From contig DAIEST010000126.1 of the NCBI GenBank assembly GCA_027346125.1, positions 1 to 10,359 of the forward strand: DNA of 10,359 bases. The letters run 5' to 3'. The stretch comes from Leptospirillum sp. (GTDB lineage Bacteria; Nitrospirota; Leptospirillia; Leptospirillales; Leptospirillaceae). Shown one piece after another: positions 1 to 7,495 of this stretch (its first letter is position 1; each line of letters opens with the position of its first letter). Under the pieces are notes generated by a model. The model saw only the letters and a program-made list of their open reading frames with translations, ran no database searches and was not told where the DNA came from. A program made the translations under genes and the position numbers.

Positions 1-257
1 GAAAGACCATCATGCCGGAGTTGATTCAGGGGAAGGCCTCCCCGGAGAGAATCGCCGGCCAGGCAAGGGAGATTCTCTCCCGGCCCGAAACGCTGGCGAA
101 GATGAGGAACGAACTGGAGCGGGTCCGGGAGAGATTGGGGACCCCGGGCGCTTCCGAAACGATTGCGCATCGCATTCTGGAAATGATGGGGCTTCTTTCG
201 GTCTTCCCTTCCACCGGGAAGTTCCGTAAGGACCCTTCTTTCAAGGAGGGGCTATAA
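1..257 (+). CDS. lpxB: Lipid A disaccharide synthase, C-terminal fragment (5' end outside window)
   Basis: This is the C-terminal end of LpxB, the GT19 enzyme that joins UDP-2,3-diacylglucosamine and lipid X into the lipid A disaccharide on the cytoplasmic face of the inner membrane. The reading frame enters from the left edge (first full codon at 3) with KTIMPELIQGKASPERIAG. This matches the conserved LpxB tail in which a (V/L)PN/ELL(I)Q segment is followed by a 'pe.ia' helix; the later LGTPGASETIAHRILEM stretch is also typical of the family's last helix. After it there is a short tail of about 20 residues ending at TAA 255-257, with no obvious function. Only about 84 residues are visible, so catalytic residues cannot be checked. 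The assignment rests on the tail motif plus the LPS neighbours. The ATG at 12 is an internal methionine and not the start. Confidence 0.85.
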   Translation, partial: KTIMPELIQGKASPERIAGQAREILSRPETLAKMRNELERVRERLGTPGASETIAHRILEMMGLLSVFPSTGKFRKDPSFKEGL

Positions 258-549
258 GGGGTGTTCAGCATTTTGCATACTGGAAGGGATGTGAGATGAT
301 CATGCTTCTGTCGTCCGATGGGGAGCTGGACGGATGGAAGCTCTTCCGTCCCCGAACGGGTAAAGACACATCGGACATCGGTCATGACAGGTCCATATCT
401 GCCAGTCTCGCGATTCCTTTTGGCAGGGATCCTCATGCGGTTGGTCAAAAAACCGGATTTCGCCACTGACTTTGTCCGATGCTTTTTGCTTTGACCGGAA
501 GATTCTACCGGCTCCAGCGACCTGACAAAAACACATGGAATCCTACTGA
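258..549 (+). other. 292-base gap between lpxB and msbA; possible promoter/structured leader
   Basis: This is the only sizeable stretch without a recognised gene. I see no good sigma-70 promoter and no classic hairpin-plus-T-run terminator. It does hold the 8-mer GTCCGATG at 313-320 and 474-481, and its reverse complement CATCGGAC at 369-376. The middle copy can therefore pair with either the upstream copy (8 bp) or the downstream copy (9 bp, 369-377 with 473-481). Inside the downstream pairing lie two smaller possible stems: CTGCCA 399-404 with TGGCAG 421-426, and CGGTT 438-442 with AACCG 451-455. A CTTTTT run follows at 482-487. Another inverted repeat pairs GGACGGA 328-334 with TCCGTCC 345-351. 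The sequence evidence for a regulated leader is suggestive only. A 57-codon open frame (296-469) overlaps it. Confidence 0.3.
296..469 (+). CDS. Possible small hypothetical protein (57 aa), doubtful
   Basis: An ATG at 296 lies 7 bases downstream of a good Shine-Dalgarno-like GGAAGGG (282-288) and opens a 57-codon frame ending at TGA 467-469. The peptide begins MIMLLSSDGELDGWKLF and matches no family I recognise. It has no signal peptide, membrane segment or cysteine motif. Codon third positions are GC-rich in the first 18 codons, as in the real neighbours, but fall to about half GC afterwards, which argues against a conserved gene. It could be a genuine small gene, the decayed front of an older gene, or chance. 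It overlaps the inverted repeats described for this gap, so translation and RNA folding would compete if both were real. Confidence 0.15.
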   Translation: MIMLLSSDGELDGWKLFRPRTGKDTSDIGHDRSISASLAIPFGRDPHAVGQKTGFRH

Positions 550-2355
550 ATGCTCCTTTTCTGGAAAGACCCCACATACAAGAGCATCCGCCGCCGTTTG
601 CACGACTGGATCCACCCCTATCGACTGCTGATCGTTGGCGGAGTCGTCATGGCCTTTGTCAGCGCCGGCGTTTCGAGCGGCGTTCCGATCCTCCTGAAAG
701 AACTGATCGATAAAGTGTTTTCCGAACGGAACCCCAGGCTCCTTTTCATTCTTCCTCTCTCGTTTTTCATCCTGTTTTCGGTCAAGGGCCTGACCGGTTT
801 TCTTCAGGCCTACATGCTGAAGAAAGCGGCATTGTACATGGTCAGCGACGTCCGGCAGTCCCTCTTCGACCATCTTGTCGGGATGCCCCTGTCCGCCTTC
901 GGGCGGGAAGGGACCGGCCAACTGATGTCCCGGGTCACGAACGATACGACGATCCTCCAGGGAGGGGTCGCGGAGATTATCCGCGACATGCTCAGGAACG
1001 CCTTCACCGCTCTGGGGATGCTCGTTGCTCTCCTGTACATGAATTACAAGCTGACGTTCTTTATCCTGCTGGCGGTCCCGTTCACCATCATCCCGATCCG
1101 GAAAATCGGAAAGCGTCTCCGGAAAGTCTCCTCCCATTCCCAGGAACGATTTGGCGACATCAACCAGCACCTTTCTGAAACCCTCACCGCCATTCGCCTG
1201 ATCAAGTCGGTGGGTTCCGAGCAGTCCGAGATGGAGAAGTTCCGGGAGTATTCGCATTCCTATGCCAACGCCCAGTTCAAGATGGTCAAATACGAGAACA
1301 TGCTTTCCCCGATCATGGAATCGATCGGGGCGCTCGGCATCGGCGTCGCCGTCTGGCTGGGAGGATACTCCGTCATCCATGGTCATCTGACACTGGGGAC
1401 GCTGGTCGGTTTTATCACCGCCGCCCAGATGCTCTATCAACCCATCAAGGGGCTGGCAAACTCCCAGGCCGGCATCCAGTCCTCCCTTGCGGCGGCGGAG
1501 CGGATCGCTTCTCTTCTGGACCGTCCCCTCGAATCCGTCAACCGGGACGGGTCGGGGTGGCAGGTCGGACCGCTCGGCCGGGGAATCGAATTCAATGTAG
1601 TTTCCTTCAGATACCCGGGAAAGGAGGAGGCGGCGCTGGAGGAGATCACCCTCGTGATTCCGGCGGGAGGATTCGTGGCATTCGTCGGTCCGTCCGGTTC
1701 CGGAAAAAGCACGCTGGCAAACCTGGTTCCGCTTTTCTACTATCCGGAGAAGGGAGAAATCCTCTGGGACGGCAGAAACACAAAATCGTCCGATGTCGCA
1801 AGCCTCCGAAGCCAGATCGGAATCGTCACCCAGGACGTGATCCTGATGAACCAGACGATCCAGGAAAACCTGCTCTACGGATTGAAGCGTCCGGTGAGCG
1901 AAGAGGAAATGATCGAAGCCGCCAGGATTGCCCATGCTCATGAATTCATTTCCCGCTTGCCCGAGGGCTACCAGACACGAGTGGGAGAAAAGGGGATCTT
2001 TCTGTCGGGAGGGGAACGCCAGCGTCTTGCCCTGGCCCGGGTCGTCCTGCGGGATCCGAGTGTTTTGATTCTGGACGAAGCGACAAGCGCCCTCGATACG
2101 GAATCCGAGTTCGCGATCCAGAAGGCCCTCGAAAAAATCATGAGGGGCCGGACAACCATCGTCATTGCCCACCGTCTTTCCACCATCAGGAATGCCCAGA
2201 AGGTCTATGTCATGGACAAGGGACATATCGTCGAAGAAGGCTCCCATGAGGAACTGATGCAGACGGATGCCGGTCGGTATCGACGATTTCTCAGACTCTC
2301 CCTGTCGCATGCCGAAACGGAGATTCCGGCCGGATCGGAGAGTGCGGACTCTTAG
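550..2355 (+). CDS. msbA: Lipid A export ABC transporter/permease MsbA
   Basis: MsbA is an inner-membrane ABC exporter half-transporter that works as a homodimer and flips core-lipid A from the cytoplasmic to the periplasmic leaflet using ATP. The 601-residue protein has the expected layout. Six membrane segments lie near residues 24-48, 65-90, 150-166, 168-185, 253-276 and 280-297, followed by an ATPase domain from about 345. All nucleotide-binding motifs are intact: Walker A GPSGSGKST (380-388), Q-loop Q428, signature LSGGE (485-489), Walker B VLILDE (505-510), SALD D-loop (513-516) and H-loop H541. The ATG at 550 is the first possible start, because TGA (547-549) precedes it in frame. The ribosome site is weak (GGAA at 537-540). 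MsbA resembles general multidrug exporters in sequence, but the position beside waaA, lpxK and lpxL supports a lipid A role. The gene ends with TAG, which overlaps the next start. Confidence 0.93.
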   Translation: MLLFWKDPTYKSIRRRLHDWIHPYRLLIVGGVVMAFVSAGVSSGVPILLKELIDKVFSERNPRLLFILPLSFFILFSVKGLTGFLQAYMLKKAALYMVSDVRQSLFDHLVGMPLSAFGREGTGQLMSRVTNDTTILQGGVAEIIRDMLRNAFTALGMLVALLYMNYKLTFFILLAVPFTIIPIRKIGKRLRKVSSHSQERFGDINQHLSETLTAIRLIKSVGSEQSEMEKFREYSHSYANAQFKMVKYENMLSPIMESIGALGIGVAVWLGGYSVIHGHLTLGTLVGFITAAQMLYQPIKGLANSQAGIQSSLAAAERIASLLDRPLESVNRDGSGWQVGPLGRGIEFNVVSFRYPGKEEAALEEITLVIPAGGFVAFVGPSGSGKSTLANLVPLFYYPEKGEILWDGRNTKSSDVASLRSQIGIVTQDVILMNQTIQENLLYGLKRPVSEEEMIEAARIAHAHEFISRLPEGYQTRVGEKGIFLSGGERQRLALARVVLRDPSVLILDEATSALDTESEFAIQKALEKIMRGRTTIVIAHRLSTIRNAQKVYVMDKGHIVEEGSHEELMQTDAGRYRRFLRLSLSHAETEIPAGSESADS

Positions 2356-3719
2356 TGGATGCGAACCGACTGTTCCGGATGGCCCGGATCATCAACCGGC
2401 TTCTCTGGCCGTTCCTTCTCCCTCTCATCGGCGGGGTCTGGATCTTTTCAAAAAAGGCCAGACCCCATTTCGGGGAACGTCTCGGACTCTGGTCGCATGA
2501 AGAATCGGGCAGAACCATCCTCCCGAAAAGCCAGGGGCCAAGACTTCTGTTTCACCTGGCAAGTCTGGGGGAAGCTCATGCTGCCACTCCGTTGATCGAC
2601 GACCTGTCAAAACGCCACTGCCTCTATCTTACGACAACGACACTGACAGGGAGGGCCGCACTGAAGCGGAGATTCCCGGAAATCCCCGTTTCCCTGGCTC
2701 CGCTGGATCTTCCCGACCTTTGGCACCCATTCCTGAAAAGCCGTCGAATTGCCGGGATTCTCTTGTTCGAAACGGAGATCTGGCCAATCATGCTCCTTTC
2801 GGCTTACGCTTCGGGAATCCCCGTCGGCATGGTCAACGGGAGGCTCTCAAGTCGGGGAATGAAGCGGATGAGCCGTTTCGGATTCGTGTTCGGGCGACTC
2901 GTCAGAACGATGGATCCGATCCTCGTGCAGTCGCCGGCCGACCGGGATCGCTTTCTGGCTCTCGGAGCCTCTTCGGACAAGGTCGTATGGACAGGGAATC
3001 TGAAGTGGGATCTTCCGGAAGATCCGGACGATTCCGTCCTGTCCCGCAATCTTGAAGAATGGCTGACCTCGGGAGAAAAAGAGTTCCTGTCTTCGAACGG
3101 AAAACCGTTCAGGGTTTTGTTCTCTTCAGTGCATCCCGGCGAAACGCAGGAGCTGATGCAGGCGATCCTGAGAAAAACCCGATACTCCCGTCCGCTTCAT
3201 ATCGTCCTGGCGCCCCGGCATCTCGATCGCCTGCAGGAGTTTCATAAAGTCGTTTCCCTTTTCCGGTCGCATCGCTTTCGTTCCGGTTCCGGAAAACAAT
3301 CTCCGGATTCGGCATCGCCGATTCTCCTGTCGGTACTGGATACTTACGGAGAACTTCGCATGTTGCCGCCGCTTTGCGAAATGGCGGTGATCGGAGGCAC
3401 TGTGGAGCCGATCGGCGGACACAGTCCGGTCGAATCGGCCCACGCCGGCATTCCGCTGGTGATCGGACCCCATATCGACCATATCCGGGATCTGGTCCTG
3501 GCTCTTGAGGAGGGGGGAGGGATTCTTCGCATTGAAACAGCCGAAGAGCTTCCCGACCGGATCGAACGTCTCATGAATTCGGAAGAGGAACGTGCGACTC
3601 TTGGGGAGCGGGCGAAGAGAGTCTGCGAAGTCCAGAAAGGGTCACGTCAAAGAACCCTTGCAGGACTTCGGGATTTTCTGGAACGAACCGGCGGAAAAGT
3701 TGAAGGGTTGTCCAGTTGA
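2355..3719 (+). CDS. waaA: 3-deoxy-D-manno-octulosonic acid (Kdo) transferase
   Basis: WaaA (KdtA, GT30) transfers Kdo from CMP-Kdo to lipid IVA at the cytoplasmic face of the inner membrane. The 454-residue protein starts with a hydrophobic anchor (about 12-32) and carries the family landmarks in order. These are HLASLGEAHAATPL (67-80, with E73 at the position of the catalytic glutamate), the FETEIWP block (138-144), NGRLSSRG (161-168), TGNLKWD (213-219), SSVHPGE (257-263), LAPRHLDR (285-292) and the nucleotide-binding GGTVEPIGGHSPVESA (347-362) in the second Rossmann domain. It is about 30 residues longer than the E. coli enzyme. The GTG start shares one base with the msbA stop (TAGTG), implying translational coupling; an internal ATG at 2379 is a less likely start because it would trim the anchor. 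Whether it adds one, two or more Kdo residues cannot be read from the sequence. Confidence 0.93.
   Translation: MDANRLFRMARIINRLLWPFLLPLIGGVWIFSKKARPHFGERLGLWSHEESGRTILPKSQGPRLLFHLASLGEAHAATPLIDDLSKRHCLYLTTTTLTGRAALKRRFPEIPVSLAPLDLPDLWHPFLKSRRIAGILLFETEIWPIMLLSAYASGIPVGMVNGRLSSRGMKRMSRFGFVFGRLVRTMDPILVQSPADRDRFLALGASSDKVVWTGNLKWDLPEDPDDSVLSRNLEEWLTSGEKEFLSSNGKPFRVLFSSVHPGETQELMQAILRKTRYSRPLHIVLAPRHLDRLQEFHKVVSLFRSHRFRSGSGKQSPDSASPILLSVLDTYGELRMLPPLCEMAVIGGTVEPIGGHSPVESAHAGIPLVIGPHIDHIRDLVLALEEGGGILRIETAEELPDRIERLMNSEEERATLGERAKRVCEVQKGSRQRTLAGLRDFLERTGGKVEGLSS
3702..3707 (+). promoter_or_regulatory. Ribosome binding site supporting the TTG start of lpxK
   Basis: GAAGGG sits inside the last codons of waaA, 8 bases before TTG 3716. 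It makes an uncommon TTG start believable and fits coupled translation across the TTGA overlap. Confidence 0.5.
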
Positions 3720-4810
3720 AGGTCCCGCGCCCATGGCTCGCACCTTTTGCCATCGGGTATGCCTGTGGTGTTTTTGTGTGGGAAGCCTGTTACCGGTGGG
3801 GCGTTTTTTCCACAAGGAGGCTGTCGATCCCGGTCATTGGCGTCGGAAACATTACCGTCGGCGGCTCGGGAAAGACGCCGCTGGTCATCCGGCTGGCCCA
3901 GTATGCCCTGGAACGGGGAAAGTGTCCTGGGATCCTTTCCAGGGGATATGGGGGAACCCGGAGCCGCTCTTCGATGCCGGTCGTCTTCCGTGGCCGAGAG
4001 TCGCCCGGACCCGAAGAGGTCGGAGACGAACCGGCCCTGATGGCTAAAAAGCTGCCCGATGCGCTCTTCGGAATCTGTCCCGACCGTGTCAGGGGCGGAA
4101 CAGCTCTTCAGGAAGCCGGAGCGGATCTGGTGATTCTGGACGACGGCTTTCAGTCTCTCGAACTCTTTCAGGATTTGAAGGTTGTTTTTCTTCCGGAGGG
4201 CAACTCCGGTTCTTTCGCGACATCTGTCTTCCATTTTCTTCCCGCAGGGAACCTGAGGGATTTTCCGTCCCGCCTTGCGGAGGCGGAGATTCTGGTCTAT
4301 ACGGCCGAGGCCGGAGAGAAAGGGGAGTCTCCCCATAAACGGCAGATCCGGGATAAGCTGGAGACATCTCTTGGCATCGGGAAAAACGGCCCGGAGATCC
4401 TGGGGACAAGACTTCGCTTTGCGGAAGTCGTCGGGGCGGATTTTGAACCGGCGGAATCCCTGGAAGATCTCAGACGGAAAAAAGTCGTGCTGGTATCCGG
4501 AATCGCCCGTCCCGAACGGTTTGCACAATTTCTCCGTGAGTTGGGCATTTACCCGGTCGATCACCTTATTCTAAAGGATCATGCATCCTACTCCGACGAG
4601 CGGATCAGGAAGATCCGGCAGTGGATCAAGAAGATCGAAGAGACCCGGGAGGTGGATCGGATCCTGACGACGGAAAAGGATCTGGTCAAATGGGCCGGCT
4701 CTTCTCATCCGGACACTCGACTTCGGGGGATATCCGTGAAAATGGACTGGCTCGAACAGTCAGGCTGGACAACACAGATCGATCCGCTTCTGGAACGCAC
4801 CAAGGGATGA
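3716..4810 (+). CDS. lpxK: Tetraacyldisaccharide 4'-kinase
   Basis: LpxK phosphorylates the 4' position of the lipid A disaccharide to give lipid IVA, at the membrane on the cytoplasmic side. The 364-residue protein shows an N-terminal hydrophobic amphipathic stretch (about 5-30) and then the P-loop GVGNITVGGSGKTP (42-55). After that come SRGYGG (75-80), GDEP (103-106, with D104 at the place of the catalytic aspartate known from the Aquifex enzyme), DDGFQ (142-146), LPAGNLRD (175-182), DHASYS (288-293) and TEKDLVK (319-325). The start is TTG 3716 within TTGA, overlapping the waaA stop by 4 bases, with GAAGGG at 3702-3707 eight bases upstream. An in-frame TGA at 3701 excludes anything earlier. 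The next usable start, GTG 3776, would cut into the membrane-associating helix. It is slightly longer than E. coli LpxK (328 aa), and no key residue is missing. Confidence 0.93.
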   Translation: MKVPRPWLAPFAIGYACGVFVWEACYRWGVFSTRRLSIPVIGVGNITVGGSGKTPLVIRLAQYALERGKCPGILSRGYGGTRSRSSMPVVFRGRESPGPEEVGDEPALMAKKLPDALFGICPDRVRGGTALQEAGADLVILDDGFQSLELFQDLKVVFLPEGNSGSFATSVFHFLPAGNLRDFPSRLAEAEILVYTAEAGEKGESPHKRQIRDKLETSLGIGKNGPEILGTRLRFAEVVGADFEPAESLEDLRRKKVVLVSGIARPERFAQFLRELGIYPVDHLILKDHASYSDERIRKIRQWIKKIEETREVDRILTTEKDLVKWAGSSHPDTRLRGISVKMDWLEQSGWTTQIDPLLERTKG

Positions 4811-4815
4811 GGAGG
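4810..4815 (+). promoter_or_regulatory. Strong Shine-Dalgarno site deciding the start of the lpxL-type gene
   Basis: AGGAGG begins on the last base of the lpxK stop codon. It lies 5 bases before ATG 4821 but only 2 bases before the adjacent ATG 4818. Spacing therefore favours 4821 as the start, trimming one methionine from the longest frame. Confidence 0.6.
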
Positions 4816-4820
4816 GAATG

Positions 4821-5738
4821 ATGGACACGGAGGAACGCGGGATCCGCATTCCTTTCTTCCTCCTGAATGGACTGGCGTCTTTCTTCCAGCGCCTGTCGCA
4901 CGAGAATGCCCTGAAAGCTGGCTCCAGAATCGGGGATCTCCTGCGGGTCGTCATGAAGTCCAAAGTGGAACTCACCCGGACGAATCTTGAAAAAGCTTTC
5001 CCCGAACTCGTCGGGACGGAAGAGATCCGGAGTCTGGAGAGGGAAATCTTTCGGCATTTCGGGAAAGTCGGTGCGGAGTTCTTGCGGTTCCCGGTTCTTT
5101 CCGACGACTGGATTCGGCAACATGTATCGGTGGCAGGACTCCACTACATGAACGATCTTCTCGGACAGGGCAGGGGAGTCCTGGCGTATTCGGCCCACTT
5201 TGGCAATTGGGAACTGGCGATCAAGCGTCTCGCCCTCGAGGTCCCCACACAGATTCATGTGGTGATCCGCCGGATCAAGGATACGAATGTCCACTCTTTC
5301 ATCAAAACCTATCGGGAACGATACGGAGGGGCCATCTCCATCCTTCAGGATCACAGTGCCGTTTCCATTCTCAAGATACTGAAGAAAAACGGGATCATTG
5401 TGGGGGTTCTCGACCAGAACTCTTCGGTGGACGAAGGGGTTTTTTCCCCGTTTTTTGGCCGTCCGGCCGCAACATATACAAGTCTCTCCCGGATTTCCCT
5501 GAAATACGGAATTCCGCTCCTTCCCGTTTTTGATGCGCGTGTCTCAGAGGAAAGCCATCAGGTAACGCTGGGGCCGACGCTCGAGATCCCGGACCTTCCG
5601 GAATCGGATGCCATTCAACATCTTACAGACCAGGCGACCGCCCGGATCGAGGAAGCCGTCCGGGAACATCCGGAGCAGTGGATATGGATGCACAACCGGT
5701 GGAAGACGGTTCCGCCGGAAAACCGGACTTCTTCCTGA
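4821..5738 (+). CDS. lpxL: LpxL/HtrB-family lipid A late acyltransferase
   Basis: This is a member of the lysophospholipid acyltransferase superfamily of the LpxL/LpxM (HtrB/MsbB) type. These inner-membrane enzymes add a secondary fatty acid from acyl-ACP to Kdo-lipid IVA. The protein is 305 residues from ATG 4821, normal for the family. It shows the N-terminal 'NLEKAFPEL' segment (about 55-63), the catalytic HX4E motif in HFGNWE (126-131), LDQN followed by GVFSPFFGRPA (about 197-216), and the closing block PEQWIWMHNRWK (284-295). The N-terminus lacks an obvious long membrane span but has a hydrophobic helix (about 10-23). The gene follows lpxK by 10 bases. Only one such acyltransferase lies in the window, so a second acylation would need another gene elsewhere. 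Sequence alone does not say which chain length it uses or whether it is closer to LpxL or LpxM; the symbol is a family-level label. Confidence 0.85.
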   Translation: MDTEERGIRIPFFLLNGLASFFQRLSHENALKAGSRIGDLLRVVMKSKVELTRTNLEKAFPELVGTEEIRSLEREIFRHFGKVGAEFLRFPVLSDDWIRQHVSVAGLHYMNDLLGQGRGVLAYSAHFGNWELAIKRLALEVPTQIHVVIRRIKDTNVHSFIKTYRERYGGAISILQDHSAVSILKILKKNGIIVGVLDQNSSVDEGVFSPFFGRPAATYTSLSRISLKYGIPLLPVFDARVSEESHQVTLGPTLEIPDLPESDAIQHLTDQATARIEEAVREHPEQWIWMHNRWKTVPPENRTSS

Positions 5739-5768
5739 AATGGGCCGCCTGCCGGGAGAAACAACAGT

Positions 5769-7493
5769 TTGAGAAAACGGATCACCGCCCCCTATCCCCC
5801 CATTCTGAACGTCGATCGTCTCCGGACGGATTTTTCCGGCACGTTCTTCCACCTTTTCGGACAGGGTCTGGGAGACACGGTCAATGCCCTCAGGATCCAG
5901 TCCGCAATCCAGTCGCTGTTTCCGGAATCCCGTTCGGTCATTTATTGCGATGAACGATGGTCGGAGCTTGTTCAACGCGTCCCGAACAGCGACATTCGAT
6001 TCTACCCAAGGGCGCACGATCCCCGTTATCCGAAAGGGGGAGTGATCGGACCCGAGGAGGCGGCATTGAAGGAGATTCGGGGCGAACCGGTATCCGAGGC
6101 CTATCTTGCCTATCATTCCTCTCCGCTTCCGGACCAGCTTGCCCGGGGGGAGTCCACTCAGGAGTCGATCGTTCGAATGCTGGGACTTCCCTCCTCCATT
6201 CCGGAGTTTCGCCCCCTGGTCCCCATGAAGGAAGAAGACTGGAGGGAAACGGAACAGATCCTCCAGAAGCATGGTCTGGCCGCGGGCCAGTACTTTTTGA
6301 TGGCCCCCCACACATGGCCCTCCAAGGATTGGGGGAAGAAAAACTTCGAGGCTTTGGGAGAAGCTCTTTATCGAACCCATGATCTTCCGGTTCTGGTTGC
6401 GGGACTTCCCGAACTGGGTGCTCTGGAATTTTCCGGAGCGCTCAATCTCTTCGATCTTCCCCTGCCGGTCGTGGCAGGACTGATTGCCCGCTCCGGACTC
6501 TTTATCGGACTGGATTCGGGACTTTCCCATCTCGCCGCAGCGTTCGATCTTCCGCTCGTCGTTCTCTACGCAAAGGGGAGAATTCCCGCATTTGAGATCC
6601 GGACGCATTCTCCCTACGCTTCATTGGTCCTCGAAACGGATGTCGACACGCCGATTTCCGTCGAAACGGTTCACCGGCTTGTGTCGTTCAAGCTCGCGAA
6701 TCCGCTGGTGAAGTCTCCCGATTGTCCGGCCTGCGGCCGACAGATGGTGTATGTGATCGAGGCTTCGGAAGAGATTCTCAACAGACGGTGCGTCTGCGGA
6801 ACCCAAAGAATCGAGAGAATCGACCGCATCAAAGATGCCCATGAAAACATGGCTCCCTTGCCGGAGCCCGACGGGAAAGAGGTTCTGGACAACCTTCAAT
6901 CAGGACAGGAGTGGCGAGCGCCCGCTTCGGGAGAGGAACTTCTTCGATTCCTCTCCCGGCTGGAACGGGACAACCCCGATTCGTTCACCGTCTCGCTGGA
7001 TATCCGGAACCCCTACAGACCGGTTTTGGCCGGGGAAAGTCCGGATAGAAGGGAAAACGGATCGGGCGCTTCATGGTTTCACTGGTCGCTGGACGGTCTT
7101 CTTCTGTTCTGTCGCTCGAAGGGATATTTTCCGGTCCGGATGAACAATGCCCCGTCCCCATCGTCGATCCGCTCGAAGATACAGTTTTCACAAACGCTGC
7201 CCGAAGACTCTCCGCTTGAGATTCCATGGGGAGGGAAGGTGCTCAGGATTCCCGGTGCCAGCTCCTACTTTTCCTGTTTTTCCTGGCAGTCGTGGGCAAC
7301 TCCCCTTCGCTGGGTCGCTCTTTCCAAAAGAGCGCTTGTTCACGAAGGGCCCCGAAAGGCCGCTATGATCGCATCGGCTGTCTTTTTCATGGATCCCGGT
7401 CCAAGAACCTTCAAGTATGTCGTCAGATACGCATTGCGGAGTCTGATTCAAAAAACGACAAACCCTTCAACCGCCCAAAGGTCGAGTTCCTGA
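5769..7493 (+). CDS. GT9 heptosyltransferase-like protein with Cys cluster and extra C-terminal domain
   Basis: The 574-residue protein begins with a family 9 glycosyltransferase (ADP-heptose:LPS transferase type) of about 310 residues. GQGLGDTV (31-38) gives the family's N-terminal aspartate D36. HTWPSKDW (181-188) gives the donor-phosphate lysine K186 two places before Trp, and GLDSGLSHLAAA (247-258) gives D249, so the catalytic pattern is intact. Next comes a possible zinc site, C319-x2-C322-x18-C341-x-C343. The last 230 residues are not part of normal GT9 proteins. By eye they resemble the later strands of a class I SAM methyltransferase: a 'VSLDIRNPYRP' strand near 408-418 and 'WFHWSLDGLLLFCRSKGYF' near 436-454, like the usual 'H-F-(s)-leu-leu-GF' end. 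No Gly-rich SAM motif is seen. The start is TTG 5769 with GGGAG (5754-5758); the frame is closed upstream by the previous gene's stop. It acts presumably on the LPS core; acceptor and sugar are unknown. Confidence 0.75.
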   Translation: MRKRITAPYPPILNVDRLRTDFSGTFFHLFGQGLGDTVNALRIQSAIQSLFPESRSVIYCDERWSELVQRVPNSDIRFYPRAHDPRYPKGGVIGPEEAALKEIRGEPVSEAYLAYHSSPLPDQLARGESTQESIVRMLGLPSSIPEFRPLVPMKEEDWRETEQILQKHGLAAGQYFLMAPHTWPSKDWGKKNFEALGEALYRTHDLPVLVAGLPELGALEFSGALNLFDLPLPVVAGLIARSGLFIGLDSGLSHLAAAFDLPLVVLYAKGRIPAFEIRTHSPYASLVLETDVDTPISVETVHRLVSFKLANPLVKSPDCPACGRQMVYVIEASEEILNRRCVCGTQRIERIDRIKDAHENMAPLPEPDGKEVLDNLQSGQEWRAPASGEELLRFLSRLERDNPDSFTVSLDIRNPYRPVLAGESPDRRENGSGASWFHWSLDGLLLFCRSKGYFPVRMNNAPSPSSIRSKIQFSQTLPEDSPLEIPWGGKVLRIPGASSYFSCFSWQSWATPLRWVALSKRALVHEGPRKAAMIASAVFFMDPGPRTFKYVVRYALRSLIQKTTNPSTAQRSSS

Positions 7494-7495
7494 TT

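Noticed and set aside
328..351. Inverted repeat GGACGGA/TCCGTCC considered as the lpxB terminator
   Set aside because: The stem has a 10-base loop and is followed by CCCGAACGGG with no T run, so it does not look like an intrinsic terminator.
491..519. TTGACC at 491-496 considered as a -35 box for msbA
   Set aside because: At 16-18 bases downstream there is only GC-rich sequence (CCAGCG) and no -10-like hexamer.
505..2310. 601-codon minus-strand open frame lying over msbA, the same length as MsbA itself
   Set aside because: It is the antisense shadow of a GC-rich gene. Its translation is low-complexity and highly polar with no domain, while the plus strand encodes a complete ABC transporter with all motifs. 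The equal length is a coincidence.
5544..6608. 354-codon minus-strand open frame over the lpxL end and the first GT9 gene
   Set aside because: The plus-strand frames carry clear enzyme motifs here. The antisense product has no recognisable feature and spans two unrelated genes.
7226..7495. Upstream in-frame extension of the second GT9 gene
   Set aside because: It would overlap the preceding gene by 268 bases, and its translation lacks GT9 character. The family's N-terminal strand begins shortly after ATG 7496.
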